This document shows positions 24,378 through 25,078 of a DNA stretch of 25,078 nucleotides, one piece after another. Under the pieces are notes generated by a model. That model saw only the letters and a program-made list of their open reading frames with translations, was not told where the DNA came from and made no database searches. The DNA is from an uncultured Agathobacter sp. GTDB taxonomy: Bacteria; Bacillota; Clostridia; Lachnospirales; Lachnospiraceae. Where the stretch lies: NCBI GenBank assembly GCA_934358675.1, contig CAKRKX010000030.1:1-25078 (forward strand), given 5' to 3'. Position 1 is the first letter of the stretch. Each line of letters opens with the position of its first letter. Made by a program: the position numbers and the translations under genes.

Positions 24378-24404
24378 AATCATAGGAAGGAATTTCCTAT
24401 GATT
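24378..24404. other. Perfect stem-loop next to the GC-rich element
   Basis: 11-base arms AATCATAGGAA / TTCCTATGATT with a 5-base loop and no T-run after it on either strand. It is separate from the adjacent terminator and probably part of the intergenic element. Confidence 0.55.
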
Positions 24405-24439
24405 CCAAAAAAGGCAGATCCCGAAGAATCTGCCTTTTT
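24405..24439 (-). terminator. Intrinsic terminator of the cyclophilin gene
   Basis: 12-base inverted repeat AAAAAGGCAGAT / ATCTGCCTTTTT (24408-24419 with 24428-24439). On the minus strand the T-run TTTTTT follows. It begins 10 bases after the stop codon. Confidence 0.9.
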
Positions 24440-24448
24440 GTTTAATTA

Positions 24449-24967
24449 CTATACAGTCTCCGGCTCCGGATATTCCTCGCCGAATGTTTCAACGACAACT
24501 GTCTCCATCACCTGATTCTCAAGCGGACGGTCGCTGTAATCGGTTGCGACCTCTGCGATCGCATTGACCACATCCTGTCCCTCGATGATCTTGCCGAATG
24601 CTGCATATGCACCGTCAAGATGCGGAGCATCCTTGTGCATGATAAAGAACTGGCTTCCTGCGGAGTTCGGCATCATGGAACGCGCCATGGAGAGAACGCC
24701 CGCGGTATGCTTTAAGTCATTCTGCACACCATTCTGTGCGAACTCGCCTTTGATTCCATATCCCGGGCCACCCATTCCGGTGCCTTCCGGATCACCACCC
24801 TGAATCATAAATCCATTGATGACACGGTGAAAGATCAATCCGTTATAAAAGCCTTTGTTTACAAGGCTGATGAAGTTATTAACAGTGTTTGGTGCGACTT
24901 CCGGATAGAGTTCTGCTTTCATCACTTTTCCGTCAGCCATCGTAAATGTAACAATTGGGTTTGCCAT
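24449..24967 (-). CDS. Peptidyl-prolyl cis-trans isomerase, cyclophilin type
   Basis: Catalyses isomerisation of X-Pro bonds in protein folding; 172 residues, a single cyclophilin domain. Seen: the active-site segment [19 protein letters not shown] (47-65, with Arg48 and Gln56), the loop [21 protein letters not shown] and [10 protein letters not shown] at 101-110, then [19 protein letters not shown]. No signal peptide, so cytoplasmic. An ATG at 24973 is in frame, but AGAGGA is correctly spaced only for the ATG at 24967. Transcribed alone and closed by a strong terminator. Confidence 0.95.
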   Translation of the reverse strand: MANPIVTFTMADGKVMKAELYPEVAPNTVNNFISLVNKGFYNGLIFHRVINGFMIQGGDPEGTGMGGPGYGIKGEFAQNGVQNDLKHTAGVLSMARSMMPNSAGSQFFIMHKDAPHLDGAYAAFGKIIEGQDVVNAIAEVATDYSDRPLENQVMETVVVETFGEEYPEPETV

Positions 24968-25011
24968 AATCATTTCCTCTTCTTTCTTTTATTTTCTATA
25001 CGTTTCCTCGT

Positions 25012-25017
25012 ATTATA
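25012..25017 (-). promoter_or_regulatory. Candidate -10 box of the cyclophilin gene
   Basis: Perfect TATAAT on the minus strand about 45 bases before the start codon. No good -35 hexamer lies 16-18 bases upstream, so this is tentative. Confidence 0.45.
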
Positions 25018-25078
25018 TAGTAGTAGTTTTTAGAGACCCTCTCCAAGGTCTTTTTAACTATTAAGTCATAGTCTTTTC

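Noticed and set aside
25034..25055. Hairpin AGACC/GGTCT followed by TTTT on the plus strand, upstream of the cyclophilin gene
   Set aside because: Only a 5-base stem and no plus-strand gene to terminate within the window; the adjoining sequence is outside it.

Overview
The window reads as chromosomal DNA of an anaerobic gut-type Lachnospiraceae bacterium (Roseburia / Agathobacter / Butyrivibrio-like). This is inferred from the eukaryote-like type of histidyl-tRNA synthetase, HemZ, the rel-MBL-hemZ gene order, strong AGGAGG-type ribosome sites, and a sugar ABC transporter with no dedicated ATPase. I cannot fix genus or species from sequence alone. Nearly all genes are on the minus strand; only the GH42 beta-galactosidase is on the plus strand.

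Region 1 (about 1.4-15.97 kb) is a beta-galactan / galacto-oligosaccharide utilisation locus, similar in logic to the Bacillus subtilis gan operon. From a strong promoter at 11668-11696 a minus-strand operon of about 10 kb runs: lipoprotein sugar-binding protein, MalF-like permease, MalG-like permease, a large uncharacterised protein with weak deacetylase/GH57-like features, a 72-residue zinc-ribbon protein, GH2 beta-galactosidase and a cytoplasmic GH53 endo-beta-1,4-galactanase. It ends at an intrinsic terminator (1410-1455). Upstream lie the remnant of a secreted galactan-binding protein, a LacI-family repressor and a divergent GH42 beta-galactosidase. Several near-identical operators with the core GCAAACGGTTGC sit just downstream of -10 boxes. 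They define one local regulon, which includes the promoter of the broken gene. The picture is import of galacto-oligosaccharides followed by cytoplasmic cleavage by GH53, GH42 and GH2.

Region 2 (15.98-18.31 kb) is a BlaI/BlaR1-type pair. The BlaR1-like M56 metallopeptidase carries Asp-box (beta-propeller-like) repeats where a penicillin-binding sensor would be expected. Its promoter is buried in a perfect 24-bp inverted repeat.

Region 3 is housekeeping: hisS (0.02-1.28 kb) with its own consensus promoter, and rel (stringent response), an MBL-fold hydrolase and hemZ (18.4-23.05 kb), followed by a GNAT-type acetyltransferase and a cyclophilin. In many Clostridia rel, MBL, hemZ and hisS are consecutive. 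Here the galactan locus and the BlaI/BlaR pair lie between hemZ and hisS, so these 17 kb look like an accessory insertion into a conserved operon.

The best candidates for something undescribed are the 616-residue protein with its overlapping zinc-ribbon partner inside the galactan operon, and the Asp-box BlaR1-like sensor.
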